Assembly (NCBI GenBank): GCA_019455325.1
Contig: JACFMQ010000001.1
Location: 259,071-323,070, forward strand
Reading direction: 5' to 3'
Length of the DNA stretch: 64,000 bases
Origin: Rhodocyclaceae bacterium
GTDB taxonomy: Bacteria > Pseudomonadota > Gammaproteobacteria > Burkholderiales > Rhodocyclaceae
The notes under the pieces are model-generated. The model had not been told where the DNA came from. It worked only from the letters and a program-made list of their open reading frames with translations, and ran no database searches. The position numbers and the translations under genes were made by a program. Positions 63,001-64,000 of this stretch are shown here, one piece after another; within the stretch, counting starts at the first letter, position 1, and every line of letters starts with the position of its first letter.

Positions 63001-64000
63001 GCGGTGCCCGCCGACGCCACCTACAAGGCGGGCGACCCCCTGTCGTTCACCGTCAATTACGACGAGGCAGTCACGGTAGACACCGCCGGCGGCACGCCGC
63101 GCATCGCCCTCACGCTGAATACCGGCGGCACGGTGTACGCGGACTACGTCTCGGGCAGCGGCACGACGGCCCTGACCTTCACCTATACCGTGCCGGCGGG
63201 CAACTACGCCGACAACGACGGCATCACCGTCGGCGCCCTGTCGGCGAACGGCGGCACGCTGCGCGACGCGGCTGGCAACGACGCCGGCCTGACGCTGAAC
63301 AGCGTGGGCGCCACTGGCGGCGTGCTGGTGGACGGTCGGGCGCCGGTGGTGACCTCGGTATCGGCGCCGGCCAACGCCACCTATACGCAGGGCCAGACCC
63401 TGTTGTTCACGGTCAATTTCGACATGGCGGTGACGGTCGCCGGCACGCCGCGCCTCGCCCTGACGCTGGACACCGGCGGCACCGTGTACGCCGACTTCGC
63501 CTCCGGCAGCGGCAGCACGGCACTGGTGTTCACCTACACCGTGGCCAGTGGCGACCAGGACCACGACGGCATCGCCGTCGGCGCGCTGTCACTGAACGGC
63601 GGCACGCTGCGCAACACGGCGGGCAACGACGCGGTGCTGACGCTCGACAACGTCGGCGCCACCGCCGGCGTGCTGGTCGACGCCAGGGCACCGGCCTTCG
63701 TCGCCGCGACCGTCAACGGCGCGACCCTGACACTGACCTACGACGAAGCCCTCGACGCGGCGAACCCGCCCACGGCGGGCGACTTCACCGTCACCGTGGC
63801 CGGCAGCCCGGTCGCCGTCACCGGCGTGGCGGTGAACGGCCCCGCCGGCACCGTCACGCTGACCCTGGCCGCCCCCGTGACCGCCGGGCAGGCGGTGACG
63901 GTCGCCTATGCCGACCCCGGCGTCGGCGACGACGTTCAGGCCATCCAGGATCTCGTCGGCCAGGATGCCGCATCCCTGGCCGCCACGGCGGCGACCAACC
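54007..64000 (+). CDS. Giant DUF4347 repeat adhesin (5' part; no stop within window)
   Basis: One uninterrupted frame of at least 3,331 codons runs from the ATG at 54007 (CAGGAG ribosome-binding site) to the window end. Order: a LEPR-like motif (LALEQRFMFDGAA, about residue 36) and a DUF4347 domain (about 90-255, HILSHGSEGGVNLG, LLLYGCDVAANEAGERL). A unique beta-rich domain follows (about 260-400), then about 18 repeats of ~124 residues (TSATYDAxTGVLTVTGTG ... NLAAADDW). Five Ig-like repeats of ~115 residues come next (PANATYTQGQTLLFTVNFD ... GSGTTALTFTYTV), and the start of an SWM-type repeat (VNGATLTLTYDEALDAANPP). Such proteins are exported by type I systems and mediate surface adhesion or biofilm. 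The TolC and HlyD-like genes upstream fit this. Six repeats are duplicated exactly. Confidence 0.9.
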   Translation, partial: MKTLRHPVLDKIDRHAGSVPASSAAKLPRLGIRPLALEQRFMFDGAAVADAAHAAADAVQPIADAAPLPDAPAAVETRAADACQNQGRREAVFIDTTLADWQTLANGVRAGVAVVTFDGNRDGLAQIAAWAAGKEGYDAFHILSHGSEGGVNLGTTYLSEASLVGAVVRAQLADIGRALTADGDLLLYGCDVAANEAGERLIAALAAATGADVAASTDATGAAALGGNWTLERTSGDIESGLALTEAGAAGYGALLETVTFTGSESYGDPSFTRPIEGATFTFSNGSSAYPGDYWYFAYSGADSSTGIASQSARNGGSGIDFTITVQPGYTFDLTGFKAYATDRDFGIYFNGNAGDSYPFSSPLDDTQGTWSGLTTFNDITSITFFSNGYASFQDLVITDVKPLAPAITSASYNALTNVLTVTGSGMTMGDSIDVSKLTLTGEGGASASYTLTSDNVTATSATSFSITLNAADQLHVEGLLNKDGTTSVGGTAFNLAAAQGWDATWLSPTSQPTPDDLTGNTVTVTNVQTPTITSATYNAVTGVLSVTGDDLVKLPGANNDIDASRLTFTGEGGETYTLTDTADVEIASKTGFTLTLSTTDRAAVNLILNRDGPQSTGNTTYNLAAADDWNTNIGDTNIADAAGNGITVSDVPAPVITGASYDAVAGTLTVDGSGFVRKAGGANDVDASLFTLTGAGGASYTLTTTADVEIVDGTRFVLTLSEADRLHVNGLLNKNGTVAGDAAAYVLAAADNWLGGTDAALNIAEAGKGITVANVQTPTVTSAIYDSETGVLTVTGTGLFRKSGAANDIDVTKLILTGQGGASYTLTADTANVEITSATSFTLTLGSADRAAVETLLDQFGTTSSDSTPYNLAADDDWLTAADAAVDIADASSGVTVAINPKITSATYDAATGTLVVTGTNFQPNGSGMDIDASKFALTGEGGETYTLTDTADVEAASPTQFTLVLSATDRTAVNQMLNKAGDISTGGTQYNLAAADDWNTAVTSGDIADLFANGITVSNVAAPTITSATYDITTGVLTVTGTGFLKLAGAGNDIDVSKLRIDGEGGESRTLTSASVDIASATSFSLTLNAADRTALALILNRNGTDSTGGAAYNLAAEENWAAGADSAAVVADLTGNGITVANVAAPTITGATYDAATGVLTVTGTGFLKLDGAANDIDVSKLRIDGEGGESRTLTSGSVDIASATGFTVTLNAADRAAVNQILNKNGTTATGGATYNLAAQEDWAAGAHTAVVVADLTGNPVTVGNVAAPTITGATYDYASHTLVVTGTDLLKLTGAGNDIDVSKLRITGAGGAGYTLSSSAVEIDSATQFTVVLSGADIHNVAALLHQNGTSASDGTDYNLAALEDWAAGADTTVIVADLTGNGIAVSNYTPPTITGATYDASNGRLDVTGSHFVVLAGGANDVDVSRLSFVGEGGVSYTLTATSNVEIVSGTQFTLFLSVADRLNVNGLLNKNGTSATDSTPYNLAAADGWMAGSPAAVDTGDLIGNAVTVSNVQTPSLSSAHYDANTGVLTVSGTDLFGKPGANNDIDPTKFTFTGLGGGTRTLSDTGAVEVQFDGSTYSFSLTLGSADKAAVDALLDQQWSDRASDNVVYNLAAADGWLTGAGSALIADATTGIQTIANPRITSADYDAATGTLVVTGQNFSAETGDDIIAAKFTLTGEGGATWTLTDTPNVEIDSATQFTLALSATDRTAVNQMLNKAGDISTGGTQYNLAAADDWNTAVTSGDIADLFANGITVSNVAAPTITSATYDITTGVLTVTGTGFLKLAGAGNDIDVSKLRIDGEGGESRTLTSASVDIASATSFSLTLNAADRTALALILNRNGTDSTGGAAYNLAAEENWAAGADSAAVVADLTGNGITVANVAAPTITGATYDAATGVLTVTGTGFLKLDGAANDIDVSKLRIDGEGGESRTLTSGSVDIASATGFTVTLNAADRAAVNQILNKNGTTATGGATYNLAAQEDWAAGAHTAVVVADLTGNPVTVGNVAAPTITGATYDYASHTLVVTGTDLLKLTGAGNDIDVSKLRITGAGGAGYTLSSSAVEIDSATQFTVVLSGADIHNVAALLHQNGTSASDGTDYNLAALEDWAAGADTTVIVADLTGNGIAVSNYTPPTITGATYDASNGRLDVTGSHFVVLAGGANDVDVSRLSFVGEGGVSYTLTATSNVEIVSGTQFTLFLSVADRLNVNGLLNKNGTSATDSTPYNLAAADGWMAGSPAAVDTGDLIGNAVTVSNVQTPSLSSAHYDANTGVLTVSGTDLFGKPGANNDIDPTKFTFTGLGGGTRTLSDTGAVEVQFDGSTYSFSLTLGSADKAAVDALLDQQWSDRASDNVVYNLAAADGWLTGAGSALIADATTGIQTIANPRITSADYDAATGTLVVTGQNFSAETGDDIIAAKFTLTGEGGATWTLTDTPNVEIDSATQFTLALSAADKAALDLMLNKIGTTSTGGTTYSLSAADDWGKNVGDISETGKPVTVANVAVPAITSATYDAATGVLTVTGTGFLRLGGANNDIDVSKLSISGEGGTSHTLTSASVDVASGTSFSVTLNATDRAALDLILNKNGSAAIDSTTYNLAADEDWAAGAHASVIVADMAGNGIVVSNFIPIPEVTGVTSATANGTYKIGDTISIQVSFSENVTVTGTPTLALVGGGTATYASGSGTGTLTFTYIVAAGHASGDLDFTDTAALSLAGGTVKGSTGKDAVLTLPSQGAAGSLGANKDLVVDGIAPAVSGNLSVPANNTYGAGQTLDFTVTFDDTVTITGTGSTLTLDIGGVARQAAFLSASGTSVTYRYTVQVGDSDTDGIAITGIALNGDTIRDAAGNDAVLSLSGHLPSLAGVLVDAALPELSGNVTVADGSYKAGDVLTFTVPLNKAVTVNTGGGSPTLDLTIGSTARFAVYDASASTATTLVFKYTVQAGETDSDGIAINALSLNGAVIQDSHGNNLDATLTGHLPSLAGVLVDTTAPTVASVAVPADATYKAGDPLSFTVNYDEAVTVDTAGGTPRIALTLNTGGTVYADYVSGSGTTALTFTYTVPAGNYADNDGITVGALSANGGTLRDAAGNDAGLTLNSVGATGGVLVDGRAPVVTSVSAPANATYTQGQTLLFTVNFDMAVTVAGTPRLALTLDTGGTVYADFASGSGSTALVFTYTVASGDQDHDGIAVGALSLNGGTLRNTAGNDAVLTLDNVGATAGVLVDARAPAFVAATVNGATLTLTYDEALDAANPPTAGDFTVTVAGSPVAVTGVAVNGPAGTVTLTLAAPVTAGQAVTVAYADPGVGDDVQAIQDLVGQDAASLAATAATN
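56904..59135 (+). repeat. 2,232-bp tandem duplication unit, copy 1
   Basis: Covers six of the 372-bp repeats. Every line I compared against the copy 2,232 bases downstream is identical. The same 10 bases (GCTCTCGGCC) stand at 56904, 59136 and 61368, marking the junctions. The sequence diverges immediately outside this block. Confidence 0.9.
59136..61367 (+). repeat. 2,232-bp tandem duplication unit, copy 2
   Basis: Second unit of the tandem; identity with copy 1 continues through 61377 because of the shared 10-base junction. The unit length is 744 codons, so the frame is kept and the protein gains six repeats. Confidence 0.9.
61894..63690 (+). repeat. Five Ig-like repeats in the adhesin gene
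   Basis: Diverged repeats of about 330-370 bp starting near 61906, 62272, 62620, 62983 and 63343. Each encodes P-A-x-x-TY-x-x-G-x-x-L-x-FTV at the front and a LVFTYTV...GD-x-D-x-DGI segment later, ending in GVLVD. They resemble Bap/VCBS-neighbouring Ig-like domains of large adhesins. Confidence 0.75.

Noticed and set aside
55411-63564. A 2,717-codon open frame on the minus strand across the adhesin gene
   Set aside because: It is antisense to a coherent repeat protein, its own translation is Gly/Val/Ala/Asp low-complexity, and it lacks a ribosome-binding site and domain motifs. High GC and repeats keep the complementary frame open.

Overview
The window reads as a contiguous piece of a GC-rich betaproteobacterial chromosome, most likely from the Rhodocyclales/Azoarcus–Thauera–Dechloromonas side of the class. 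The evidence is very high third-position GC, the order smpB–ratA–rnfH–DUF4124–guaB–guaA, a DUF3348–DUF802–OmpA–DUF2894 block, and a glrK–qseG–glrR (qseEGF) operon. The genus assignment is inference. I see no rRNA, tRNA, CRISPR array, prophage or insertion sequence.

Layout. 1–5.5 kb: the 5' part of a CoA hydrolase/transferase gene, a hybrid sensor kinase with a translationally coupled response regulator, a crotonase-fold hydratase, a TRIC-type channel and SmpB. 5.5–9.9 kb: ratA, rnfH, a DUF4124 protein and the GMP pathway genes guaB and guaA. 9.96–12.5 kb: a two-gene XamI-type restriction-modification cassette closed by a strong terminator. 12.5–15.7 kb: ettA and a membrane-fused spermidine-synthase-like gene. 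15.8–19.7 kb: a four-gene operon that pairs a MotA/ZorA-like protein with a MotB/ZorB-like OmpA protein and two DUF partners; this looks like a proton-driven envelope machine of unknown function. 19.9–26.1 kb: an iron-type cell-surface-signalling locus (ECF sigma factor, FecR, STN-type TonB receptor, PepSY protein, small periplasmic protein) behind a likely Fur box. 26.1–27.5 kb: two toxin–antitoxin modules. 27.6–32.1 kb: fpr and the glrR/qseG/glrK operon. 32.3–41 kb: bactofilin, a small lipoyl-domain protein, rlmJ, a LysR regulator with DUF2917, a pyrophosphohydrolase, a chemoreceptor, srkA, a gamma carbonic anhydrase and fliW. 41.1–49.6 kb: a five-PAS kinase paired with a REC–GGDEF–EAL protein, a DUF1640 protein and tex. 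49.8–64 kb: a surface-protein locus with a TolC-family lipoprotein, a short HlyD-like adaptor, two secreted tail-collar-type proteins that share a near-identical segment, and the start of a giant DUF4347 adhesin that runs off the window.

The most notable regulatory observation is that the GlrK/GlrR operon is flanked by two perfect TGTC-N10-GACA sites, the known GlrR/QseF recognition pattern. Each is followed by an IHF-like site and a near-consensus sigma-54 promoter. One promoter points at the bactofilin gene. The other points at a small unannotated gene, or RNA, between glrR and fpr. Other structural observations are an apparently perfect 2,232-bp in-frame tandem duplication inside the adhesin and the ZorAB-like motor operon without Zorya effector genes.
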